Source: Hydrogenophaga taeniospiralis CCUG 15921
GTDB taxonomy: Bacteria; Pseudomonadota; Gammaproteobacteria; Burkholderiales; Burkholderiaceae_C
Direction: 5' to 3'
Assembly (NCBI RefSeq): GCF_001592305.1
Contig: NZ_BCWR01000024.1
Span: 1-64,000, forward strand
Length of the DNA: 64,000 nucleotides
The number at the start of each line of letters is the position of its first letter. Position 1 is the first letter of the stretch. The notes under the pieces are model-generated. The model was not told the origin of the DNA, did no database searches, and saw only the letters and a program-made list of their open reading frames with translations. This document shows, one piece after another, positions 11,337-19,050 of this stretch. The translations under genes and the position numbers were made by a program.

Positions 11337-12308
11337 ATGCCCCATACCCTGCCCACCCTTGCCGACATCGAAGCCGCCACCCGGGTGGTGTACCGCGAAT
11401 TCCCGGCCACGCCGCAGTACCGCTGGGCCACGCTGAGCCAGCGCCTGGGCGCGGACTGCTGGATCAAACACGAGAACCACACCCCCGTGGGTGCGTTCAA
11501 GATCCGCGGTGGCCTGACCTACTTCGACCAGCTCCGCCAGCGCGGCGAACTGCCCCGCGAGGTGGTCAGCGCCACGCGCGGCAACCACGGCCAGAGCATC
11601 GGCTGGGCGGCGCGCACGCACGGCGTGGCCTGCAGCATCGTGGTACCGCGCGGCAATTCGCTGGAGAAAAACGCGGCCATGCGCGCGCTGGGGGTGAACC
11701 TGATCGAACACGGCGCCGACTTCCAGGAAAGCCGCGAACACGCGATGCGGCTGGCCGCCGAACGCGGCGCGCACATGGTGCCGAGCTTCCACAAGGACCT
11801 GCTGCGCGGCGTGAGCACCTACTGGTGGGAGTTCTTCAAGGCCGTGCCGCAGCTCGACGTGGTCTACGTGCCCATCGGCCAGGGCTCGGGCGCGTGTTCG
11901 GCCATCGCCGCCAAGCTCGCCCTGGGCCACCAGGCCCGCATCGTCGGCGTGGTCAGCGCGCACGCCACCACGTATGCGGACTCCATCGCGGCCGGTCGCG
12001 TGGTCGAAGCGCCCGTGACCACCGAACTGGCCGACGGCATGGCCTGCCGCGTGGCCGACGCCGACGCGCTGGCCGTGCTCGCACCGCACCTGGACCACAT
12101 CGTGCGGGTGACAGACGACGAAGTGGCCGCCGCCATGCGCACCCTCTTCGCCGACACGCACAACCTCGCCGAAGGCGCCGGCGCGGCGGCTTTCGCGGCC
12201 GCGTGGCAGGAAAAGGAAACCCTCCAGGGCCTGAGCGTGGGCGTCAGCCTGAGCGGAGGCAATGTGGACAGTGCCATGTTCGCCAAGGTCCTGGCCAGCA
12301 CCAACTGA
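11337..12308 (+). CDS. Threonine dehydratase-like PLP enzyme
   Basis: A 323-residue fold-type II PLP enzyme. The Schiff-base lysine is K55 in GAFKIRGG, SATRGNHGQ is the asparagine loop, and SLSGGNVD near the C terminus is the phosphate/cofactor loop. There is no ACT regulatory domain, so it resembles catabolic threonine/serine ammonia-lyases or hydroxyectoine-type dehydratases rather than biosynthetic IlvA. The ATG at 11337 lies 19 nt after the preceding gene. It is the last gene of the eight-gene run, which ends at a GC-rich repeat. Substrate is inferred to be a hydroxy amino acid. Confidence 0.82.
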   Translation: MPHTLPTLADIEAATRVVYREFPATPQYRWATLSQRLGADCWIKHENHTPVGAFKIRGGLTYFDQLRQRGELPREVVSATRGNHGQSIGWAARTHGVACSIVVPRGNSLEKNAAMRALGVNLIEHGADFQESREHAMRLAAERGAHMVPSFHKDLLRGVSTYWWEFFKAVPQLDVVYVPIGQGSGACSAIAAKLALGHQARIVGVVSAHATTYADSIAAGRVVEAPVTTELADGMACRVADADALAVLAPHLDHIVRVTDDEVAAAMRTLFADTHNLAEGAGAAAFAAAWQEKETLQGLSVGVSLSGGNVDSAMFAKVLASTN

Positions 12309-12425
12309 AAACCGGGACCCTCCGGCGCGAAAGGTCCGAACCGGGAACGCGGCGGAACTGGCTTTGCCAGGCCGCTCGCGTTGCCCCCCCGGGGCGGTGA
12401 CCCGCCCTTAGGCGGGGCGCGGGGG
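12309..12425. repeat. GC-rich intergenic repeat (copy D)
   Basis: This stretch between two convergent genes contains CTGGC-TTT-GCCAG and a C-run/G-run inverted pair. On the minus strand it shows GGCCTGGCAAAGCCAGTTC, the same block found at 27882-27900, next to a CCCCGGGG core. It also continues slightly into the 3' end of the kinase gene. Probably a REP-like element that may also act as a terminator. Confidence 0.5.
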
Positions 12426-14771
12426 GGACACCAGCCGTGCCACCACCTCGCAGAACGCCTCCACCGCGTCGGTCTTGAACACCACCTCGCGCACACCGGC
12501 GGCCACAGCCTCGGCCTGCAGCTCGTCGGTGATGTAGCCCGAGGCCACGGCCACCGGCAGGTTCGGGCTGAGCGCCAGCACCGAGCGCGCCACGTCCAGC
12601 CCCGACATGCCGGGCATGTTGTAGTCGGTCATCAGCAGGTCGAAGGCGGCGGGCTGCTCGCGCACCGCGTCGATCGCCAGCTTCTGGTCGGTGAAGGTCG
12701 TCACCTTGTAGCCGCGCCGCTCCAGCAGCCGGCGCACCAGGAACACCAGGGTGTCGTCGTCATCCAGGTACAGGATGTGGCGCTGGTCTGAGATGAGGTC
12801 GTCGGCCATGGCGGGGATCTCCACTGAAGAGGGTAAGGGCGGCTCGCTGTCGCCACGGTGCTCTGGCGCCATTGTGCCGCCATCCGGGCCCGATCCACCG
12901 CTGGCGGCCGGGGTCGTTTGCAAGGCCGGCTCGGTGTGCGGCGCGGCCGGGAAGTACAGCATGAAGGTGGTGCCCTCGCCGGGCACGCTGTCCACCTGGA
13001 TCGCGCCGCCGTGCGCCTGCACGATGCCCAGCACCACCGGCAGCCCCAGCCCGGTGCCGCTGCCCACCGCCTTGGTGGTGAAGAAGGGTTCAAAGATGCG
13101 GTTGCGCGTGGCCGCGTCCATGCCGCAGCCGTCGTCCGACACCATGACGCGCACGGCGCCGACGCCACGGACCGCGCCGCTGCGCACCAGTTCGGCGGGC
13201 AGGCTGGGGTCGCCCGGGGGCACGGTGTCGACCCGGAATTCGATGCGCCCGGGCTGGCCCTTCAGGGCGTGCACCGCGTTGGTCCCCAGGTTGAGCAGCA
13301 CCTGCCCGATCTGGGTCGGGTCGGCCTGGATGTCCGGAGTGCCGGTGGCGAAGCTCTGCACCAGCTGCACCTGCGAGGGTGTGGCCGCCCGCAGCAGGCT
13401 GCAGGACTCGGCCAGGATGTCGCCCACGCAGACCGGTTTGCGCTGCATCGGCTGCTGCCGGCTGAAGGCCAGCACCTGGCGCACCAGCTCGCGGCCCCGG
13501 CGGGCCGCGGCGCTGATCTCGTGCAGGCTCTCGCGCGCCGGCGCGCCCGGCGGCAGGTCCTGGCGCGCCAGATCGGCGTTGCCCAGGATGGCGGCCAGGA
13601 TGTTGTTGAAATCGTGCGCCACGCCCCCCGCGAGCGTGCCCAGCGCCTCCATCTTCTGCGACTGGGCCAGTTGCTGTTCGAGCGCCTGCTGGTGCCACTG
13701 CGCCCGGCGCAGCGAGGTGATGTCCACGAAGGTGAACATCACGTGCCGCAGGCCGCCGATGGCGTCGTTTTCCGGGTAGGCGTTGCACAGCGCCCACTGC
13801 GTCTGCGCGCCATCGCCCGACTGCACGCCCAGGATCACGTCGGCCACCGGCTGCCCGGTGGCGAGCACGCGTTCAAACGGCACCTCATGGCGCGGCATCG
13901 GCCGCCCGTCTTCGCGCAACAGCCGCCAGTCGGGCGCCAGCGGATCGGGCATCGCCGAATGGGCCTCGCACTCGCTCCAGCCCAGAAAGCGCCGCGCCGC
14001 GGTGTTGACGCTGGCCAGCGTCTGATCGGGCCGGAACACCATCACGCCGGCGCCCAGGTTTTCGATCAGCGCCCGGGAATCGGCCTCGCGGATCTGCAGC
14101 ACCTGCCGCGCGCGGTCGCCCTGCTGCTGCAGGCGCAGCGTGACCAGCGAGCTGAAGATCACCAGGCGCAACAGCACGTCGATCATGGTGGCCAGCAGGA
14201 GCACGGGCACCGCCGGGCTGGTGCGCTCGCCCGTGGGGCTGACGGGCAGGAACCAGACGCCCACCGCCAGCCCGATCAGCGCCACGAGCTTGAACCAGGT
14301 GACCCAGCGCAGCACCTGCAGTTCCAGGGTGCGGTGAAAGGGATCGAAGCGGCGGATGTCACGCAAGGCCACACCGGCGATCACGCCCCCCGCCACGGAA
14401 AACAGGGCCTGGCGCGCCGCCATCGAGTCCCAGACCGAGGTCAGCAGCAGATTGCCAACGAACACGGCCAGCAGGGCGGCCAGCACCGGCCGCAGCGCGT
14501 AGGGCTGCCCCAGGTAGCTGCGAAGTCCGACCCACAGGAACGCCCCGCTGGCGACGAACGCGGTGTTGGCCACGCCAAAGGTGAGCAGCTCAGGCCCGTC
14601 GGGTCGCAGCCCCAGCCCCACCGAACCCAGGGCCGAGAACAGCCCGGAAACCGTCCACCAGCCCGGCCCGCCCACGGAAGGGTGGCGACGCGATTGGGCA
14701 AAAAATGCGGCGGTTGCCAGCCCATCGACGCATAGCCGAAGTGCCAGGATGGTCAGCAGATCAAGTTGCAT
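12408..14771 (-). CDS. Membrane hybrid sensor kinase (7TM-like-PAS-HisKA-HATPase-REC)
   Basis: A 787-residue sensor. The first 220 residues hold about six or seven hydrophobic helices, an integral-membrane sensory region. A PAS domain follows (about 245-365), then HisKA with the histidine in GGVAHDFNNILAAILGNADL, HATPase with NLGTNAVHAL, DDGCGM and GSGTGLGL, a Pro/Ser-rich linker, and a C-terminal receiver with YLDDDD and the phospho-acceptor in LMTDYNMPG. The usual lysine-proline of the receiver reads KT here (VFKTDAVE). Start at 14771 puts the first helix at the N terminus; an in-frame ATG at 14801 preceded by GGAGG is an alternative. The signal is unknown and no dedicated regulator is adjacent. 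Confidence 0.82.
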   Translation of the reverse strand: MQLDLLTILALRLCVDGLATAAFFAQSRRHPSVGGPGWWTVSGLFSALGSVGLGLRPDGPELLTFGVANTAFVASGAFLWVGLRSYLGQPYALRPVLAALLAVFVGNLLLTSVWDSMAARQALFSVAGGVIAGVALRDIRRFDPFHRTLELQVLRWVTWFKLVALIGLAVGVWFLPVSPTGERTSPAVPVLLLATMIDVLLRLVIFSSLVTLRLQQQGDRARQVLQIREADSRALIENLGAGVMVFRPDQTLASVNTAARRFLGWSECEAHSAMPDPLAPDWRLLREDGRPMPRHEVPFERVLATGQPVADVILGVQSGDGAQTQWALCNAYPENDAIGGLRHVMFTFVDITSLRRAQWHQQALEQQLAQSQKMEALGTLAGGVAHDFNNILAAILGNADLARQDLPPGAPARESLHEISAAARRGRELVRQVLAFSRQQPMQRKPVCVGDILAESCSLLRAATPSQVQLVQSFATGTPDIQADPTQIGQVLLNLGTNAVHALKGQPGRIEFRVDTVPPGDPSLPAELVRSGAVRGVGAVRVMVSDDGCGMDAATRNRIFEPFFTTKAVGSGTGLGLPVVLGIVQAHGGAIQVDSVPGEGTTFMLYFPAAPHTEPALQTTPAASGGSGPDGGTMAPEHRGDSEPPLPSSVEIPAMADDLISDQRHILYLDDDDTLVFLVRRLLERRGYKVTTFTDQKLAIDAVREQPAAFDLLMTDYNMPGMSGLDVARSVLALSPNLPVAVASGYITDELQAEAVAAGVREVVFKTDAVEAFCEVVARLVSPPRPA

Positions 14772-14957
14772 GGAGGGTGGGCAGGTTTCTCGTGCTCCCA
14801 TTGAAGCACAGGGCCTCCGGGTCTAACGCCCGATCTGCCCGGCATCTGCCCTGCTTTTCCGGTGCGACGCCCCGCCCAGGGGTCTGTGCCTGGTGGCGCG
14901 GGCCGGCAGTCGCTGCCGGGACAAAGCCCGGGCCCCGGCCTCCACCAGAATGCCGCC

Positions 14958-15641
14958 ATGGGAACGCTATACCTTGTGCGCCACGGCCAGGCCTCCTTTG
15001 GCGCCGACGACTACGACCAGCTCAGCGCGCTCGGCCAGCGGCAGAGCCTGCGGCTGGGCCAGTACTGGGCCGAGCGCGGCCTGCGCTTTGACGCGGTGCT
15101 CACCGGCACGCTGCGGCGCCACGCGCAGACCTGGGCCGGCATCGCCGACGGCGCCAGGCTGGACGCGCAGGCGCTGAGCTGGCCCGGTCTGAACGAATAC
15201 GACAGCGAAGCAGTGGTCCGCGCCGTGTTGCCCCATGGCCGGGATGCGATGCTGGGCGACCCGCACACGCCCGAGGGCTATCGCGCCCATTTCCGCCTGC
15301 TGCGCGACGGCCTGGCGCAGTGGATGGCCGGCACCGTGAGCCCGCAGGGCATGCCCAGCTACACCGATTTCGTGCGCGGCGTCACCAGCGCGCTCGACCA
15401 TGTGCGTACCCAGCACCACGGGCAGAAAGTGTTGATCGTCTCCAGCGGCGGGCCGATCGCCACGGCGGTGGGCCATGTGCTGGGCCTGAGCCCCGAGGCC
15501 ACCATCGACCTGAACATGCGCATCCGCAACAGCGCCGTGACCGAGTTCCAGTTCAGCCCGAAGCGCCACACCCTGCTGACCTACAACACGCTGCCGCATC
15601 TGGACGGAAATCTGTACGCGGACTGGATGACGTACGCCTGA
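14958..15641 (+). CDS. Histidine phosphatase family protein
   Basis: A 227-residue phosphoglycerate-mutase-like hydrolase. LVRHGQASF at the N terminus contains the phospho-accepting His9. Later SSGGPIATAVGHVLG supplies the second glycine-rich region; the second catalytic histidine is not in the most common place, so the exact chemistry is uncertain. The frame is open upstream to 14862, but only ATG 14958 starts directly at the catalytic strand. Confidence 0.8.
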   Translation: MGTLYLVRHGQASFGADDYDQLSALGQRQSLRLGQYWAERGLRFDAVLTGTLRRHAQTWAGIADGARLDAQALSWPGLNEYDSEAVVRAVLPHGRDAMLGDPHTPEGYRAHFRLLRDGLAQWMAGTVSPQGMPSYTDFVRGVTSALDHVRTQHHGQKVLIVSSGGPIATAVGHVLGLSPEATIDLNMRIRNSAVTEFQFSPKRHTLLTYNTLPHLDGNLYADWMTYA

Positions 15642-15644
15642 ACG

Positions 15645-15725
15645 CTCCCCTTGCGCCGCTTCGCGGCTTCCCCCCCAGGGGGACCACACCGTTGGCCCGG
15701 CGAAGCCGGTTCCTCGGTGTGTGCT
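15645..15725. repeat. GC-rich intergenic repeat (copy A)
   Basis: Directly downstream of the phosphatase gene: GCCGCTTCGCGGC, a CCCCCCCAGGGGG core, then GGCCCGGCGAAGCCGGTTCCTC. The same blocks recur at 27824-27912 and, inverted, at 38162-38299. Likely a dispersed intergenic repeat with hairpin potential between convergent genes. Confidence 0.5.
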
Positions 15726-15769
15726 GGATGAACGCCCGTGCGCCGGATGGCGTCCGGACAACCGTCGAA

Positions 15770-16603
15770 TCAGTTGAACGCAGTCTTTTCGTGCAGCGTG
15801 TCGGGCGGCAGGCGGTCGATTTCGCCCAGCAGCTGCGCCAGCGCGCGCCCCGCCGCGTCGAGCACCGCGCGGCCCTTGTCGGCGCTGGCGGCGCCCGCGT
15901 TGCCCACGGCACCGCTGGCGTTGTAGTCCTGCATCATCCAGCCGAGCTTGGCGCTCCGGCCATTGCCCAGGATGGGGAACTGCTGGGCGCGGTCCTGCGA
16001 GCTGGAGCGGAAATAGCCGGCCTGGTCCATGTGCACCCGAGCGGGCGACAGCGCGAGCATGAGCGCCGTCTCGATCTCGCCGGCGTGCACGCCGAAGCGG
16101 TGCTCTTCGGCGCTGAAGAGCGCGTTCACGTCCTGGCCCTGCACATCGGTCAGCGGCAGGTTGAACCAGCTCACGCTGTAGACCAGCATGCCCAGCCGCG
16201 CGCGCAGGTCGCGCGCCACCAGGTCCATCGCCCCCACCTGGCCGCCGTGCGCGTTGAAGAGCACCAGCTTCTTCACCCCGCTGGCCGCCACGCATTCGCC
16301 GATCTCGGTCCACACGCGCAGCACGGTCTCGGCCTTGAGCGTGAGCGTGCCGGGGAAACGTGTGTGCTCCGGCGAAAAGCCCACGGCCTGGGTGGGCAGG
16401 AACAGCGCCGGCAGATGCGGGGCGATGTGCGGCAGCGCGGCGGCGATCACGCCGTTGACAATGTCGGTGTCCACCGACAGCGGCAGGTGCGGGCCGTGCT
16501 GCTCGGTCGCGGCCACCGGCAGCACCGCGATGGCGCGCGCCTTGTCGAGCGAGGCGAAGTCGGCGGTGCTCAGGTCGGACCAGTGGCGGGGGTGGGATGT
16601 CAT
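15770..16603 (-). CDS. Creatininase family amidohydrolase
   Basis: A 277-residue protein of the creatininase/formamide-hydrolase-like family. Metal-binding motifs include VAATEQHGPHLPLSVD (E and H ligands with the following D), FNAHGG (about 125-131) and AGEIETALML. Family members are Zn or Mn amidohydrolases acting on creatinine, formamidopyrimidines or cofactor precursors; neighbours do not point to one substrate. The ATG at 16603 follows closely on an in-frame ATG at 16612; either start is possible and no clear ribosome site separates them. Confidence 0.82.
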   Translation of the reverse strand: MTSHPRHWSDLSTADFASLDKARAIAVLPVAATEQHGPHLPLSVDTDIVNGVIAAALPHIAPHLPALFLPTQAVGFSPEHTRFPGTLTLKAETVLRVWTEIGECVAASGVKKLVLFNAHGGQVGAMDLVARDLRARLGMLVYSVSWFNLPLTDVQGQDVNALFSAEEHRFGVHAGEIETALMLALSPARVHMDQAGYFRSSSQDRAQQFPILGNGRSAKLGWMMQDYNASGAVGNAGAASADKGRAVLDAAGRALAQLLGEIDRLPPDTLHEKTAFN

Positions 16604-16684
16604 GGTCGGCATATTAGAACGTGTTGGCCTTTCTTGGGGCGCGCGCGCCGGGCCCACTGAAAGGCGCTCGGTAAGATGCGCCGC

Positions 16685-17428
16685 ATGACCCAAGACCTCT
16701 TCCGCCAGGACGCTTACCTGCAGCACTGCGGCGCCACCATCACCGCCGTGAGCGAACACGGCATCGTGCTCGACCGCAGCGTGTTCTACCCGCTGGGCGG
16801 CGGCCAGGCCGGCGACGCCGGTGAACTGCGGCTGGCCGATGGCACAGCCATCACCATCGCCGACACCCGCAAGGGCAAAGATGCCGAAGGCCGGCCCACG
16901 GCCGACATCGTGCACGTGCCAGCGCCCGACCAGGAAGCGGCCCTGGCCAAGGCCACCGTGGGCAGCGCGGTCACCGCCCACATCGACTGGGCGCGCCGCC
17001 ACCGGCTCATGCGCTTTCACACCAGCACCCACCTGCTGTGCCACCTCGTGCCGGTGCCGGTGAACGGCTGCTCCATCACGCCGGACGCCGCGCGCCTCGA
17101 TTTCCACATGACCGACCCGCTGGACAAGGACGCGCTCACCGCGGGCCTCGCGGCGCTGGTGGCCGCGGCCCACCCGGTGACCATCGGCGCCATCACCGAC
17201 GAAGAGCTCGACGCCAACCCCGCGCTGGTCAAGAGCATGAGCGTCTCGCCCCCACGCGGCAGCGGCAGCGTGCGCACGGTGCGCATCGGCCACACCGACC
17301 TGATCGACCTGCAGCCCTGCGGCGGCACGCACGTGGCCAACACGGCCGAGATCGGCCGGGTCGTGGTCACGAAGATCGAGAAAAAATCGGCCACCACGCG
17401 CCGCGTGGTAATAGGACTCGCCGACTGA
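16685..17428 (+). CDS. Alanyl-tRNA editing protein (AlaX-like)
   Basis: A 247-residue free-standing editing domain homologous to the C-terminal half of AlaRS; such proteins deacylate Ser- or Gly-tRNA(Ala). Zinc ligands are visible: H112 and H116 in HTSTH and C212 and H216 in CGGTH. FYPLGGGQAGD near the N terminus is the AlaX signature. No aminoacylation domain is present. An in-frame ATG at 16676 is an alternative start. It is divergent from the creatininase gene, with about 80 bp between them. Confidence 0.85.
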   Translation: MTQDLFRQDAYLQHCGATITAVSEHGIVLDRSVFYPLGGGQAGDAGELRLADGTAITIADTRKGKDAEGRPTADIVHVPAPDQEAALAKATVGSAVTAHIDWARRHRLMRFHTSTHLLCHLVPVPVNGCSITPDAARLDFHMTDPLDKDALTAGLAALVAAAHPVTIGAITDEELDANPALVKSMSVSPPRGSGSVRTVRIGHTDLIDLQPCGGTHVANTAEIGRVVVTKIEKKSATTRRVVIGLAD

Positions 17429-17439
17429 TTTTTCCGGAG

Positions 17440-17560
17440 AAAGGCCGATCCGCCGCCGGGCCGCCCCAAGGCGGATCAGCCCCCTCGGGGGGCAGCGACC
17501 CGTGCAACGGCGGAGCGTGGGGGCCACAGACCCATCGCCGGGCCGCCCCAAGGCGGATGG
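17440..17560. repeat. Intergenic repeat with an exact 23-nt duplication
   Basis: Between the convergent editing-protein and CFA-synthase genes an exact 23-nt unit beginning CGCCGGGCCGCCCCAAGG occurs at 17454-17476 and again at 17536-17558, 82 nt apart. The space between holds CCCCCTCGGGGGG. It differs from the other GC-rich repeats but has the same kind of position, at a gene 3' end. Confidence 0.6.
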
Positions 17561-17563
17561 AAT

Positions 17564-18784
17564 CTACCGGTACATCCACCCCCTGGACCAGGGCAGCGCC
17601 TGCGCGCTCTGCCCGGCCGGGCGGCACAAGACCTGGTAGATCGCCACCTCGTCGTGGTCAAACGCCCAGGCGCACCCCGCGAGGTAGATGCGCCAGATGC
17701 GCCAGCGCCGCTCGTCCACCAGGGGCTTGATGCGCTCGGTGTTGGCCTCGAAGGCAGCGCTCCAGAGTTCGGTGGTGCGCATGTAGTGGCGGCGCAGGTT
17801 CTCCACGTCGAAGGCTTCCAGCCCGCCTTCCTGCAGCGTGCGCAACACGGTGCTGATGTGCGGCAGCTCGCCGCGCGGGAACACATAGCGGTCGATGAAG
17901 CGGCCACCGCCAAAGCTCGTTTCGCCGTCCATCGCGTCGGTGCTGGTGATGCCATGGTTCATGGCCCAGCCGTCAGGCTTGAGCAGCGCGCGGATATGGC
18001 CGAAATACGCCGCCAGGTTGTCCAGCCCCACATGTTCGAACATGCCCACGCTGGTGATGCGGTCGAAGGGGCCGTCGCTCACGTCGCGGTAGTCCTGCAG
18101 CCGGATGTCGATGCGGTCTTCCAGGCCGGCCGCCCGCACCCGCTCGCGCGCCAGTTCGAACTGCTTTGTCGACAGCGTCACACCCACGCACCGCGCGCCA
18201 AACTTCTGCGCCGCGCGCAGCACCAGCGCGCCCCAGCCGCAACCGATGTCGAACAGGCGCTGGCCCGGCTGCAGGCGGATCTTGGTGAGGATGTGGTCGA
18301 TCTTCTTGACCTGCGCCTCATCCAGCGTCTCGTCGCCGTTCTCGAAATAGGCGCACGAATACACCATGCCCTGGCCCAGCCACTGGGCGTAGAACTCGTT
18401 GGACACGTCGTAGTGGTACTGGATGGCCTCGGCGTCGCTCTCGCGCGTGTGGCCAAAGCGCCGGCGGATGCGCCCGAGCAGGCCTTTTTCCGGCTCGGCC
18501 GTCTCGGCCAGCCGATGCGCCACCGCCAGAATTTCGGACAAGGACCCGTTCACGTCGATCAGGCCTTCCACATAGGCCTGGCCCAGCGTGTCCAGACCGG
18601 GGTCGATCAGCAGCGGCAGGGCCGAGGCATCGCGCACGAGGATCTCCACCTGCGGCTCCACGAAGTCGCCCAGCGCCAGCGCCGAACTCCCGGCGTCGCC
18701 CCAGCGCAGACGCACCGGCAGGTTGGCCTGAGTCTTCACCCGCTGCGCCCAGGGCTGCAGCGCACGCTCCACGATCGATCCCAT
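17564..18784 (-). CDS. cfa: Cyclopropane-fatty-acyl-phospholipid synthase
   Basis: A 406-residue SAM-dependent methyltransferase that adds a methylene bridge to unsaturated acyl chains of membrane phospholipids. The N-terminal lipid-binding part (about 1-110) precedes IQYHYDVSNEFY, the SAM loop DIGCGWGALVLRAA, SVGMFEHVG and the conserved GGRFIDRYVFPRGELPH region. The start at 18784 has GGAGG seven bases upstream; an upstream TTG in frame is less likely. It ends against the intergenic repeat, convergent with the editing gene. CFA synthases are commonly induced in stationary phase, but no promoter could be assigned. Confidence 0.92.
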   Translation of the reverse strand: MGSIVERALQPWAQRVKTQANLPVRLRWGDAGSSALALGDFVEPQVEILVRDASALPLLIDPGLDTLGQAYVEGLIDVNGSLSEILAVAHRLAETAEPEKGLLGRIRRRFGHTRESDAEAIQYHYDVSNEFYAQWLGQGMVYSCAYFENGDETLDEAQVKKIDHILTKIRLQPGQRLFDIGCGWGALVLRAAQKFGARCVGVTLSTKQFELARERVRAAGLEDRIDIRLQDYRDVSDGPFDRITSVGMFEHVGLDNLAAYFGHIRALLKPDGWAMNHGITSTDAMDGETSFGGGRFIDRYVFPRGELPHISTVLRTLQEGGLEAFDVENLRRHYMRTTELWSAAFEANTERIKPLVDERRWRIWRIYLAGCAWAFDHDEVAIYQVLCRPAGQSAQALPWSRGWMYR

Positions 18785-19050
18785 GCACGCACCTCCATGC
18801 AAGTCAAACCATGTGCCGAAAGCCGTCTTTTACCGAAAGTGACCCTGTCTGTGAACCCTGTCACGAAAATGGCCCTGCCCGAGCGCCGGCCAAACGCCGC
18901 CCGCGCGCAACAACAGCGTTGCCTTATATTGGTGCAGATCGGGGCGCCCCATGAACGCACGGCGGTGTGGAACTTGAACGCGCCCGCGCCCTCATACTTC
19001 CACGGCCCAGCCGGCCCGCCTGGCCCCCACCCTCACCCGCTCCCCCTCGA

